A stretch of 20,438 bases of DNA from an uncultured Clostridia bacterium (GTDB lineage Bacteria > Bacillota > Clostridia > UBA1381). Position 1 is the first letter of the stretch; the number at the start of each line of letters is the position of its first letter. Positions 13,401-20,272 of the stretch are shown here, piece by piece. Under the pieces are notes generated by a model. It saw nothing but the letters and a program-made list of their open reading frames with translations. It searched no databases and had not been told where the DNA came from. The DNA lies in assembly GCA_934454215.1 (NCBI GenBank), contig CAKSGG010000054.1, forward strand, positions 1 through 20,438, written 5' to 3'. The position numbers were made by a program, and so were the translations under genes.

Positions 13401-16190
13401 TTTAAATGATAAGTTTTTTGTCTTATCACTTGTTTCATATATTTCAACACCTTCTTTATTTATTCCTTTTAGCGAAAACGTTTTACCTTTATTCTCCTTT
13501 GTTTCTGCTTCTCTTTGTGAAACGCTATTCACCCGCTCCTGTGCAGCGGTGAAAGAATTTCCGAGAAGTTCCCGTGCCTTTTCAAGCTCAGCCATATCCT
13601 GCCCGAAGAACTTACGACTTTGGGTGTCCTGAGCTTTTTTGTCACCCTTAAAAACAGCCTTAACTCTCTCGATAAACTCCTTAAGTGCCTGATAAAACCT
13701 CTGTGCAATATTCATATTTTCTTTAGCGGTTTTGCTTTTGTCAAACTTGCCGTTTTCCGCGTCACTAATAAAATTCTGAATATTTTCGGGGCTGCGTAAA
13801 ATTTGGCTTGCATAGTCGGCAGCAATCTCATCCATAATTTGTTCCTCTGTGAGATAATACCCCTTTTCTGCAAGCCGTGAACCATACATTGAAACCGCCT
13901 CAGAATTTTTAGACACAACAAAATTGCGGAACGAACGGTATTCTTCCGGTGCAAGCTCTTGCATACGGTGTGTAACCTCGTGTCCGGCAACAACCGAATA
14001 TGCGTTTTCGGCGTCACGTGCAATATATATCTTTCCGTTTTCAATAAACCCGTTCACACGCCCCTTATCAATGCTATCCGTGAAAACGACCTGAGTGCCA
14101 ACCGCCTTAGCAAGGGAGTCAATAGTTTTAATATCCTTGCCGCTAAGTCCTCGTGCAAACTCATTGTCAACAATACCGGCACCATTTTTATAATACTTAA
14201 CGAACTCAACCGCTCTTTTTTCCTTTTCAAGAGAAGCCCTTGCGTCATTAACGCCCGAAGTGTATGCGGCAAAGCTCTGGTCTGAGCTGAGAACATCTCC
14301 GAAAACGCTGTTTTTCATAGCGCTTTTAACCTTTTCAAACGGCACATTATTAAGCCCCATATCATACCACCGTGCAAACGAAGCGCTGTAGCTATCTAAA
14401 TCCGAGCCGCTTTTAAAATTTGCCTCAAACGCCTTTTTTCCGTTCTCCAAAAGCCTCGAGCCCCACTCAAATGTTTTTGCTGTCTGCCCCGTGCCGCTCG
14501 GCGCTTTCTTTGCATTGCTTGAAGCCTGCTGCACATTTTGACCCTTTCCGGGCGTGGTGTTTTGTGTCTTGCGTGCAGCTTTTTCTGCTTTATTTAACGC
14601 CTTTTCTTCTTTTTCCTGCTCATACTCTATTTGTTCAGAGTTGTAAATATGTTGTAAACCAAGCTCATAGTCGGTAATTTTATCGACACCCTTTTTAGAA
14701 AGTTTTTCTGCATACTTGTAAGCATTTGAATTTTTAGGGCTGTCTAATCCTGATCCTATAATATCTGTTGCAACACCACGCACATCAGCTCCTGTTTTCT
14801 TTATCTCAGACCTACCGAAGCCGTGATATGCGCTGCTTACAGCAACACCCGAGAGACCGCCCACCAATCCGGCAGAAAGTGTTTCATAAATACTGTCCTG
14901 CGTTGCTTGTTTTACAGCGGCTTTCCTTGACATTCCGTTTTGCATATAGTTTTCTATGCTTTTTTTAATCGTGCTGTCGTTGCCTGCTATAAGGCGGTCA
15001 GCAATTTTTGAAAGCGCGTCAGACGCCATTTCTTCCGAGCCCTCAGCGATAAAGTTTCTTATTCCTTGTTTCATCACTGATGTAGGGGTCTTAAATATAG
15101 CTTCCAAACTGTATTTTTCAGTTATGAAATCTGCAAGTCCTGTGGAAACACCGACTGCAACAGCTTTCCCGTCACTGTAACCCTCTTTTTTCTTTTCCAT
15201 AATAGTGCTTGATGCGCTGTTTGAACCTAAAAGAGCGGATGTTGCGTTAGAGGTAAACGCCGCAAGACCTTTCCCTGTTAAGCCAAGGCCCGAACCTATG
15301 CCTTTTGTGGCAAGTGATATCATCACCATATCGCCTATTGACATTATGCCGTTATAGGTTAAAGCACCGTAGTTTCCGAGTTTACCGCTCCTGCCGCCAA
15401 ACCATTTAGAAGCGTGTTCGTCTGTAACCGTTTCACGGATAATATCGGCGTCGTCAACAATTTCGTGTGGCGTATCATAGATATTAACGCCTTTACCCAA
15501 AACGGCGGAGGCAGTGTCTTTTGCTGTTGCAACAGCTCCGGCAAGCCCACGGGAAGGTGCGGTAACCACCGAAACGGCAGAAGAGAATACAGGGTGATTT
15601 GCTGCGTTTGCCTTAAGATTTTTCTTTTCAATAAAACGCTCCAATACCTTTTTATCCTGTTCTTCCTCGTCTGTGGTAAGTGTTTTCCACGGATTCCATT
15701 TACTTGCAGATTTAGGAAGCCATTTATATTCTGCTCCGGTAAAATCATTACCGGCAAGCCTGTATTCAAAATTATGTGATTTTGCCCACGCCTTAAAATC
15801 ATCGTTGCTGAAAGACGTCGGGTTAAAGCCGTATTTGCTCAAAGTCCGTTCTTCTTCCGTCATTTCTCTTGTTCCCGTGCCCCCAACAAACTGTGCATTT
15901 TGCCTTGCTCTAACATTATCCACTTGCCGCTGAAAATCGCTTTTTTTATTTTTCAATGTTGAAGCTGCAGCTTTTGGGGTAATAAACCCCGGCTGGTTTG
16001 CGGTCAAACTCGGCTTAATTTGTATTTTAGAATTATTTCCCGCTCTTTTTATATCTCTCAATGTTTCTGATAAAATGCTGTTTTTAGCCGGAGAAGGTTT
16101 TTGAGGTTCATTTACATTGGTTATTTGATTAGTATTTGTTGTTTTGCCTGAGCTCTTTATTTCCCTTAATCTGTCTGTTAAACTCCCCAT
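7455..16190 (-). CDS. Giant polyvalent virion protein (ejection type) with metallopeptidase and ADP-ribosyltransferase-like domains
   Basis: 2911 residues from ATG 16190 (AGGGGGG 5 bases upstream; overlaps the previous gene by 13 bases). Residues 4-15 and 40-51 repeat a short motif; 83-102 match the YHYH protein. Residues ~190-460 are Gly/Ala-rich and hydrophobic, like membrane-active parts of ejected proteins. HEVTH at 737-741 with Glu788 (DEIAADYA) makes a zinc metallopeptidase. Residues ~940-1060 and ~1130-1315 resemble LPD3-type domains of phage polyvalent proteins (tentative). Residues ~1355-1492 (VVYHGTS...FYFSES...GYDGII...YIVFNPNQIKSATDNIGTFD) match the ADP-ribosyltransferase-like ART-PolyVal type. 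Coiled coil follows at ~1745-1800, then a large virion region (~1960-2560) with VVDSTFHRSQALRSK and TSFMSEPTKTYNLL, and a helical charged C-terminus. It probably enters the host with the DNA. Last gene of the late operon. Confidence 0.85.
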   Translation of the reverse strand: MGSLTDRLREIKSSGKTTNTNQITNVNEPQKPSPAKNSILSETLRDIKRAGNNSKIQIKPSLTANQPGFITPKAAASTLKNKKSDFQRQVDNVRARQNAQFVGGTGTREMTEEERTLSKYGFNPTSFSNDDFKAWAKSHNFEYRLAGNDFTGAEYKWLPKSASKWNPWKTLTTDEEEQDKKVLERFIEKKNLKANAANHPVFSSAVSVVTAPSRGLAGAVATAKDTASAVLGKGVNIYDTPHEIVDDADIIRETVTDEHASKWFGGRSGKLGNYGALTYNGIMSIGDMVMISLATKGIGSGLGLTGKGLAAFTSNATSALLGSNSASSTIMEKKKEGYSDGKAVAVGVSTGLADFITEKYSLEAIFKTPTSVMKQGIRNFIAEGSEEMASDALSKIADRLIAGNDSTIKKSIENYMQNGMSRKAAVKQATQDSIYETLSAGLVGGLSGVAVSSAYHGFGRSEIKKTGADVRGVATDIIGSGLDSPKNSNAYKYAEKLSKKGVDKITDYELGLQHIYNSEQIEYEQEKEEKALNKAEKAARKTQNTTPGKGQNVQQASSNAKKAPSGTGQTAKTFEWGSRLLENGKKAFEANFKSGSDLDSYSASFARWYDMGLNNVPFEKVKSAMKNSVFGDVLSSDQSFAAYTSGVNDARASLEKEKRAVEFVKYYKNGAGIVDNEFARGLSGKDIKTIDSLAKAVGTQVVFTDSIDKGRVNGFIENGKIYIARDAENAYSVVAGHEVTHRMQELAPEEYRSFRNFVVSKNSEAVSMYGSRLAEKGYYLTEEQIMDEIAADYASQILRSPENIQNFISDAENGKFDKSKTAKENMNIAQRFYQALKEFIERVKAVFKGDKKAQDTQSRKFFGQDMAELEKARELLGNSFTAAQERVNSVSQREAETKENKGKTFSLKGINKEGVEIYETSDKTKNLSFKEKGKKFIELMDNTYKGRTAKFYVNGKAYYAQFEKKDIRKNIYGDNKSDSKGWKAKMNVAADGNIFELAENSKYVGSSAEYGKDTPAHKDIENWDYFIKSVEIDGIRFDVLINIRKNKQEQFVYNIGLKKSKYQGQTAQQKPKVFITQAQSNPDTDSISQNNNSVNTQYMQNGQDNAQKNSVKGVDNILREDIEKIQSIPKKSVNDFTSDDIKKTEKFARKYFKEMGTKSPFFRAWFGDWRENDNSIVKIANKKDAGRGTTKNADTGWDIQISGKVFNETKAHNATKNNKGLDFLEYINSIVENAVLLDSHTISAQKAKSENSAMMHSLYAIADMGNGNEVLKLYVEELNDVNSDGTIKRAYQLQNINKVPMQNIVKAPVASVRVQGNSPSSLTNTTSANSYTVSQLYDIVKRFDKSFNPSEAGKVINADGTPKVVYHGTSEKFTVFDITKSRSYDEKLNYDMPGFYFSESADESGAYGDSLGQFYINIKNPYGGDTYALAKEKGSFRKAYDYLVEQGYDGIIDNEMGEGFTEYIVFNPNQIKSATDNIGTFDGANNDVRYSVKGTDDILKQNEALQKYTDKLKKLLYRLQRGDYSYFVSKNISKAAEDILSETNSAYSKKKLTDALEGLSEDTQAIIKGAMTFEQFRSKVNELARDVLEEGLKNDSIEYADTKALRNYLRTTAISLSEAERSNLGEEYEQIRRETFGRLRLSKNGTDIGTVYRELSLLYPEFFNDETETNASAQLRRIREVVAHLKSLNENPYDGYMNEASEWLSNVMIDRIYSEGFRSGRNGAKVIFDTKELRKNAIYTLEDIMKTERNWREREYGKMKRAFDEKTKKLFEKKEREIAGSKAEYAEKKERFFKNKEKAENIKTIKLYTERLTVRLIRSTERASVPEYLRKPVAGFLECINYESPRMKEKTMERLSELRQLYTTIQNREVEAELIIDPDLLDNITEIVDEVKALNTKNTSLYDLSYETVETLKRTVIAIDASISSYNQIIVNGREERLDTVAEKVYDDLIKRNAHMVSKIGAIRNTGEFLNVDMLNPWDFFHQMGPTMEGLYNDLREGQNKQIRRNNESELYMEKLMEDCGVKAKEVSGKTAKVYTFKLADGESISLNKSQIMSLYCLSRQAASLRHILNGGIKPSKRKSGLIADVDGKKRIETKQIEELNPVDVTASDIEKIVNTLSEKEKEFAKGVSKFFTTKCAEWGNEVSLELYGYKKFTAGNYFPIVSDKMYVAKDFKAADAASPKIKNAGITKNRLLLAENPIMVEDIFDVYTRHTSTMANYDAYVIPLFNLERVYNSKGLSRDLSAADINEQTLNEHYPKGLAKGKSVRAAIKTRLGGAADKYFTRFMADVNMGSKFEGGSKIANALTRTYKAAAVNFNARVVIQQPISWVRANAFIDFKYMTEGLRRKVDSEIMYEYSPIARWKDWGFFDMDTGKNMKDIITKKKQLSDAGMFFAGFADHVTWKKLWGAVEAEIADKRPDLAEGSVKFYQECGKRFDEIIDRTQVVDSTFHRSQALRSKDGLMKIATSFMSEPTKTYNLLRTAVEDYKLDPTKKGKKMLMRTVKVAIINSILNAIAMGAFDTLKGDEDDEGFYERIFNKKTGREIPEYESKAENIKRRFFWNYVDNQIGDWAGMIPFFKDVYSIVQGNDVNRMDMAPVGDLVDALKILSSDKYTGTYKTANLFAICADCLGIGVKKLKKSVYDVFIKHIIASLNNQALEYRLMKQFYTIDGNFGKYTSLLFDAWRNGNKDQYDEIIGDMIDSGQSPKDIQNSLGRMFREYKKTEEFKNSEGFDVPWDNYVENNDEKEEKFDLSMLNKEQYKVYNDKSVELENSVVDEVEEMGSYFADEKTHKKAISAAYKYTEETAREEAYPQYETDVSWVETVQKAARERVMNEAELIKYKTKYDLNSIAIDKLIAAVKYGVDAQDYLEFKEYAADLHGKNKKAKIQKYLNSQNLSQKEKNYLYYKVMNYKR
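15884..15944 (-). repeat. 61-bp inverted repeat shared with the YHYH gene, copy B
   Basis: Reverse complement of 3605-3665 with one mismatch. It encodes residues 83-102 of the giant virion protein and continues there into GGTGTREMTEEE without a break in style. This suggests that this is the original context and the other copy is derived. Confidence 0.95.
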
Positions 16191-17599
16191 TTTGACCCCC
16201 CTGTAAGTGTAAACAATTTGTCTTTATTGTTTTTTCCTTTATTTGTCCATATAACATATGGCTTATTATTTTTATTACGTATAACATTTCCACGCTCATC
16301 CGTCTTAAGCGTTATTTCCCCCTTGGACCATAACTCCTCAAGCTTGTTATAACTAACCCCCCCTAAGCCAAGCGCAAGCACACTGTCTGTGTCTATATCA
16401 GATAATCCAACATCATTTCCTCCGTTTTTCTCCTCATCATCTTCAAACTCATAACCGCCCGTTTTGGTCCTTTTGCTGCTTTTGCCGCCTTTGCTGCTTT
16501 TGCTGCTTGTCGCAGTATAAGGCACATACCCCGTCAATTCTCTTTCAAGAGCTTCATTTCTAAGCCTTGCCGCCTCATTGCTAAGCACTGCCGAATCATT
16601 CGAAAGGGTGCGGCTCTTCATATCAAGCTCACGTTCTGCAGCAAAATCCTTAACCATTTCAGCCAAATCATCTTTGGTATACCCCGAAGCTTCAAGTTCT
16701 TTATCAGTCGGCATATATCCCATTTGAGCCTTTTGAAGAACATTGTTTATTGCATTGCTTCTAACGTTATAATCCCAATTTCTCTCGTTATATTTCTCAT
16801 TCATATGATTATTATACATATTCATTGCCCGCTGTGCGTCATTATCAAATATACCCATATCCGAAAGATATTTATTATAATCCGCATTTTCCGCATCACG
16901 AAGCGCCGCCAAATCCTGTCTGCGGCTGTTTTTCTCTGAAAGGAACTTATCATATGCAAGGCTGTATAACTCGGGAATTTTGTCGGCAAGCTGCTGATTA
17001 TAATAATTTCTCGCCTGTGCAGCTGCAGAAACTGCATAAGAGTTCATTCCTCCCGCCCGCTGTGCCGCTGCGTCAAGCGTATCATTCATAGCCCGCTCGC
17101 CCTCTCTGGCATATTGCTCACGGTATTGTGCATAAAGCGGGTCCGTTTCCACATTATAACTAAACTTGTCGTTTCCCGTAACCTCCGCCAAAAGCTCATC
17201 AAGCCGCTCCTTATACCTGTTTTCATATTTAGGGCGGTTCTCCATATTTCCCCCTACGCCGTTTTTTGCATTATAGTAAAATTGCCAGCCCTTTCTCTGA
17301 ATTTCATCATCACCAAAGCGTTTAAGTGCCGAATTGGTGTCCGCCTTGTATTCACGTGCCCGAAGCAAATCCCCCAAATCATCAGCACCTATTTGATTTT
17401 GCATACCGCTCTGAATTTCATTACCTATATCAATATAGTCATAAGTCTTGGGGTAATTAAGTCTTTCGCCCGCTATTTTCTGATTTCTAAGCTTTTCAAG
17501 GCTTGCCGCCTGAGTGTAATTTTTATTTTTTGCCGCTTCCCTTATTTCGTTTGAATAATCTCTGTCTTTGTCATATGCTTTAACTTTGTATATCGACAT
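16178..17599 (-). CDS. Probable internal (ejection) virion protein
   Basis: 473 residues from ATG 17599, AGGAGGG 6 bases upstream. Mostly helical. Residues ~155-225 carry ETDPLYAQYREQYAREGERAMNDTLDAAAQRAGGMNSYAVSAAAQARNYYNQQL.DKIPELYSLAYDKF, a pattern I recall from virion proteins encoded just before the giant polyvalent protein in clostridial phages. Residues ~255-300 are Asn/Tyr-rich (AMNMYNNHMNEKYNERNWDYN). Residues ~365-385 are a basic Ser/Lys tract (SSKSSKGGKSSKRTKTGG), followed by an acidic patch and a globular tail. Gene order (adaptor, hub, small protein, this gene, giant gene) parallels the place of ejection proteins in P22-like podoviruses. No enzymatic motif is seen. The stop lies 13 bases inside the giant gene, so the two are likely translated together. 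Confidence 0.6.
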   Translation of the reverse strand: MSIYKVKAYDKDRDYSNEIREAAKNKNYTQAASLEKLRNQKIAGERLNYPKTYDYIDIGNEIQSGMQNQIGADDLGDLLRAREYKADTNSALKRFGDDEIQRKGWQFYYNAKNGVGGNMENRPKYENRYKERLDELLAEVTGNDKFSYNVETDPLYAQYREQYAREGERAMNDTLDAAAQRAGGMNSYAVSAAAQARNYYNQQLADKIPELYSLAYDKFLSEKNSRRQDLAALRDAENADYNKYLSDMGIFDNDAQRAMNMYNNHMNEKYNERNWDYNVRSNAINNVLQKAQMGYMPTDKELEASGYTKDDLAEMVKDFAAERELDMKSRTLSNDSAVLSNEAARLRNEALERELTGYVPYTATSSKSSKGGKSSKRTKTGGYEFEDDEEKNGGNDVGLSDIDTDSVLALGLGGVSYNKLEELWSKGEITLKTDERGNVIRNKNNKPYVIWTNKGKNNKDKLFTLTGGSKWGV

Positions 17600-17611
17600 A
17601 TTCTTTCCCTC

Positions 17612-17902
17612 CTAATAACTAATCTGCGTTGCTCCGTCTTTATCAACCAAAACAAATTCAAAAGTGTTTGTTCCTTTATTTATTCCAACACTAAGCTTGC
17701 CCGCCGTGCCACCCTCAACCGTTAACCGCCTGACCTTTATTTCATCAAGCGTTATGCTCTCCGAAAAATTGTCTCCGTCAAGGCTTGTCAGAAATGAATA
17801 AAGCTGATTTTCCAAATTCTTTATATGCCTGATAAGCTGAGCAATAGCCTCTTTCGGGTTTTCCGTGTTAAGGCTGTCCATATCCGAAAAAATAGGTAAC
17901 AT
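17612..17902 (-). CDS. Small coiled-coil virion protein, possible tail component
   Basis: 96 residues from ATG 17902, which has a strong AGGAGGGA site. The open frame continues upstream to TTG 18055, adding 51 codons that overlap the previous stop by 4 bases (TTGA); I consider the internal ATG likelier. Residues ~15-42 form an amphipathic helix (PKEAIAQLIRHIKNLENQLYSFLTSL) of the kind seen in trimeric tail proteins of clostridial phages. The rest is beta-rich (SITLDEIKVRRLTVEGGTAGKLSVGIN..TNTFEFVLVDKDG). Its place after the hub gene matches that of the tail-needle gene in P22-like phages, but no needle homology is claimed. If the upstream extension is translated it adds a Cys-containing segment, IYDVCPHKFGGERKNYYYVVP. 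Confidence 0.6.
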   Translation of the reverse strand: MLPIFSDMDSLNTENPKEAIAQLIRHIKNLENQLYSFLTSLDGDNFSESITLDEIKVRRLTVEGGTAGKLSVGINKGTNTFEFVLVDKDGATQISY

Positions 17903-17946
17903 AATAATCTCCCTCCTGCCGCAGAGTGTCGGCACAACATAGTAAT
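17900..17946 (-). repeat. Late-operon leader repeat, copy 1
   Basis: 47 bases immediately before and including the ATG of the coiled-coil protein. The minus strand reads CTCTGCGGCAGGAGGGAGAT then TATTATG. About 80 percent identical to 20212-20257 by hand alignment. It contains the ribosome binding site. Confidence 0.6.
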
Positions 17947-18051
17947 AATTTTTCCTTTCGCCCCCAAATTTGTGCGGGCAAACATCATAAATTCCGCAAA
18001 ATAAGGCGTCTGCCGTAATTTTGTGAAAAATGGGAAGCAACCTCGCTATTC

Positions 18052-19755
18052 TCAAACCTCGCTTCCCGTTATAAATTCCCGAACAATATTCATAACAGTG
18101 CAGCCACCCTCTCCCGACAACCTAATCTTAAACCTGTCACAGCGGTTTGTCGGCAAAGCAATACTGCAAGTTTTTTGTCCTGTACCCGCAATAGTTTTAA
18201 CCGATTTAAAGGGCGAACCGTCAACCGAAACTTCAACCTCCATATATGCCCCCTCTTCCAATTCACAACGCAGCTGCAGCCGTGAATACCCTTTGCGCTC
18301 GTTTATAACCTCGTTAAACTCCGAAAGAACGGCGCTCCATTTAACGCCGCTGCGCTGTGCATCTTCATTCACCTTGCAAAGCTTTCCTGCCTGATTTAAA
18401 ATATAAAAATCGTTATTAAACATTCCCGCTCCGAAGATTTTTGTGTTGTCCTCCTTGTGCAGCAAATTATATCTCGGGTCAAACACAAAAAGCTCATTTT
18501 CTCCGCTGCTGTTTTTCATCGAAAAATAAAGTCTTTCCCCGTCGCTTCCTCCAACAGCCTCCGTGTATTGCTCGCTTCCGAAATTTCCCGATAATATAAC
18601 AGTCGGCATTCCTCCCGTGTAAGCGCAAATTCCCTGATTACTTTTGTAGTATAACGTTTCCCGAACATTTGCAACAAAATTTTCGCTGCCCGTCTCAATC
18701 CCGGGAGCGTTAATTTCAACCATATTAAAATTTGAAGGGCGGTTTCCGTAAATCTTATGTATTGTGTTCTCTTTAAAAAAACAAACGTGCGTTGAATATG
18801 CGGCGCAGCCTGTAAACTCCCCCGGCGATAAACAGTTTATATAATAACTGTCGCCGCTCAGCCCGTCAAATTTTTCAAAATTAAGCGGGTCTAAATATGC
18901 GCTTGCATATATGGTGTTATCCGCTGTTCCCCACACTCTGCCGCCAAAAGTGCACATATGTTTCATATCGGGAACGTCTGTCTTTTTTATTATGTGTGTG
19001 CCTGTTCCTCCGTAAGCAGACTGAATAACATCGCCGCTCAATGTTCTAAATGTGTTATCATCAAATGTCATAGTGTATCTTGTAATGCCGGCACTGTCAA
19101 CCGTTTTCACAGCATTTCGGACAGTTGCCTTAACCGCTGCAACATAAATTCCTGTAGTGCCGGAAAACATATCTCCTAACCTCATATCGAGAGTATCGCC
19201 TTTTTTATAGAGTTCTGCGGCAATTTGTCCGTATAAAACCTGTGTTTTGTCCTGATAATCGCTCGGCACATATTGAGCTAATTTGTCCCATATTTCAAGA
19301 TTTTTGCCGCCGTTAATAGACCACCAATAACTATTTCGCCCGCACTCTAAGCTCATTTCGCCGACAATGCTTCCTGTTTTATTATTTTTAACATCATAGT
19401 ATTTCTTATCGGGCAGAACTATAATCATATCCCCAATTCTGGCAATCTGCTTTCTTCCTGCGGTAACCTTCATTTTTTCGGAAAACTCCGTATCGCCCGC
19501 AGCCTTATATTTGAAACTTTCCCCGTCAACCACACATAAATCTCCCTGAGCAAAAAAAGAAGTTGCGTTTTCAAAACTATCCCCCGTTTCCTCTCTCTTG
19601 CCTCTTGGATAAATATACGGCTGCTTAAATGACGAAAGATTAAAGCACTCCGAAAGCTCCCCCTCCGCAGCATTAACCCCCTTATTAAGTCCCCCGAAGT
19701 TTATAATATATTTTTTCTGCCTGAGTATATCATTTTTAAGCCTTGGTAACTTCAT
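18052..19755 (-). CDS. Phage portal-stopper / tail-hub protein (P22 gp10-like by position and repeat pattern)
   Basis: 567 residues from ATG 19755 (MKLPRLKND), chosen because GGAG lies 6 bases upstream; the open frame extends 29 codons further without a good site. The N-terminus IINFGGLNKGVNAAEGELSECFNLSSFKQPYIYPRGKR is the opening I associate with phage virion proteins built as beta-propellers that plug the portal channel. The body is almost entirely beta-strand, with repeating blades such as RIGDMIIVLPDKKYYDV, FGGRVWGTADNTIYASAYLDPLNFEKF, YSTHVCFFKENTIHKIYG, ETLYYKSNQGICAYTGG and ERLYFSMKNSSGENELFVFDPR. The C-terminal ~90 residues form a separate beta domain. Its neighbours are the head-tail adaptor (upstream) and a coiled-coil protein, as for P22 gp4-gp10-gp26. 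Assignment is structural inference, not a confirmed homology. Confidence 0.6.
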   Translation of the reverse strand: MKLPRLKNDILRQKKYIINFGGLNKGVNAAEGELSECFNLSSFKQPYIYPRGKREETGDSFENATSFFAQGDLCVVDGESFKYKAAGDTEFSEKMKVTAGRKQIARIGDMIIVLPDKKYYDVKNNKTGSIVGEMSLECGRNSYWWSINGGKNLEIWDKLAQYVPSDYQDKTQVLYGQIAAELYKKGDTLDMRLGDMFSGTTGIYVAAVKATVRNAVKTVDSAGITRYTMTFDDNTFRTLSGDVIQSAYGGTGTHIIKKTDVPDMKHMCTFGGRVWGTADNTIYASAYLDPLNFEKFDGLSGDSYYINCLSPGEFTGCAAYSTHVCFFKENTIHKIYGNRPSNFNMVEINAPGIETGSENFVANVRETLYYKSNQGICAYTGGMPTVILSGNFGSEQYTEAVGGSDGERLYFSMKNSSGENELFVFDPRYNLLHKEDNTKIFGAGMFNNDFYILNQAGKLCKVNEDAQRSGVKWSAVLSEFNEVINERKGYSRLQLRCELEEGAYMEVEVSVDGSPFKSVKTIAGTGQKTCSIALPTNRCDRFKIRLSGEGGCTVMNIVREFITGSEV

Positions 19756-19768
19756 ATGAACTCCGCTC

Positions 19769-20128
19769 CTATATAAAATTTTTGAATGTGCCGCCGCTTT
19801 TTGGCATATTGTTTCTGATATAATTCTTTGCAAAAACGTCATAGCTTGAATTAAACATTATCATCGAATTTTCATAAGCCGCCGTCTCACGATTGGAAAA
19901 ATCAATCATAGCGCATAAATAAAGAACATATATATCGCAATAAGGCAAGCCAACAATCAGCTCTCGGTTCTCATCTTCGGGGCAGCTATAGCAAACCTCC
20001 GTATCTTTTTCAAGAACCTCTCTTATAATCTTTCCGTCAAGCTCTGAAAGCCACCTCATTTTTTGTTCATCGCTGTAAACATTCGCCTTTAGCTCATCAG
20101 CCTTCATAATCGCTTCGCTGCACGTCAT
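19769..20128 (-). CDS. Head-tail adaptor (P22 gp4-like family)
   Basis: 119 residues from ATG 20128 with GGGAGGGA upstream. The helical sequence RWLSELDGKIIREVLEK..., ELIVGLPYCDIYVLYLCAMIDFSNRETAAYENSMIMFNSSYDVFAKNYIRNNMPK follows the pattern of small phage connector proteins that form a ring under the portal. WLSELDG near the start, the PYxxxYxxYLxAxIDxxNxExxxYxNSxxxFN helix pair and the terminal MPK are its hallmarks. It is the first complete late gene in the window, 13 bases upstream of the hub gene, and supports a short-tailed virion. Two cysteines (YSCPE and YCDIY) are not typical of the family and have no obvious role. Confidence 0.7.
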   Translation of the reverse strand: MTCSEAIMKADELKANVYSDEQKMRWLSELDGKIIREVLEKDTEVCYSCPEDENRELIVGLPYCDIYVLYLCAMIDFSNRETAAYENSMIMFNSSYDVFAKNYIRNNMPKSGGTFKNFI

Positions 20129-20154
20129 AATCTATCCCTCCCGCATCTATATTT

Positions 20155-20247
20155 TTATAGTACCCTATCCCGGTTGGATTTCTCTATGCTTAAAATTAAA
20201 TTTTTCATATTCATAATAATTTCCATTCCGCCGCAGAGCATTGGCAT
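20155..20247 (-). CDS. Possible 30-residue peptide in the adaptor leader
   Basis: An open frame MPMLCGGMEIIMNMKNLILSIEKSNRDRVL lies between the upstream terminator and the adaptor gene. Its first half coincides with the late-operon leader repeat. Ribosome binding sites are poor (GGCGGAA before the internal ATG codons). It could be a short leader peptide, a remnant of a gene like the one at 17612, or non-coding leader. Low confidence. Confidence 0.2.
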   Translation of the reverse strand: MPMLCGGMEIIMNMKNLILSIEKSNRDRVL

Positions 20248-20257
20248 AAATAGTAAT
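20212..20257 (-). repeat. Late-operon leader repeat, copy 2
   Basis: Imperfect direct repeat of 17900-17946; the minus strand reads CTCTGCGGCGGAATGGAAAT then TATTATG. It lies between the terminator at 20273 and the adaptor gene and lacks the strong ribosome binding site of copy 1. Confidence 0.6.
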
Positions 20258-20272
20258 GAAAATCTCTACAAT

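Noticed and set aside
15414..15779. 121-residue plus-strand open frame within the giant gene
   Set aside because: Cys/Phe-rich shadow of the coding strand, like the other plus-strand frames between 7455 and 16190; no ribosome binding site or motif.
3605..15944. The 61-bp repeats as attL/attR of an integrated element
   Set aside because: They are inverted, not direct, and both lie inside open frames of phage genes; recombination would invert rather than excise.
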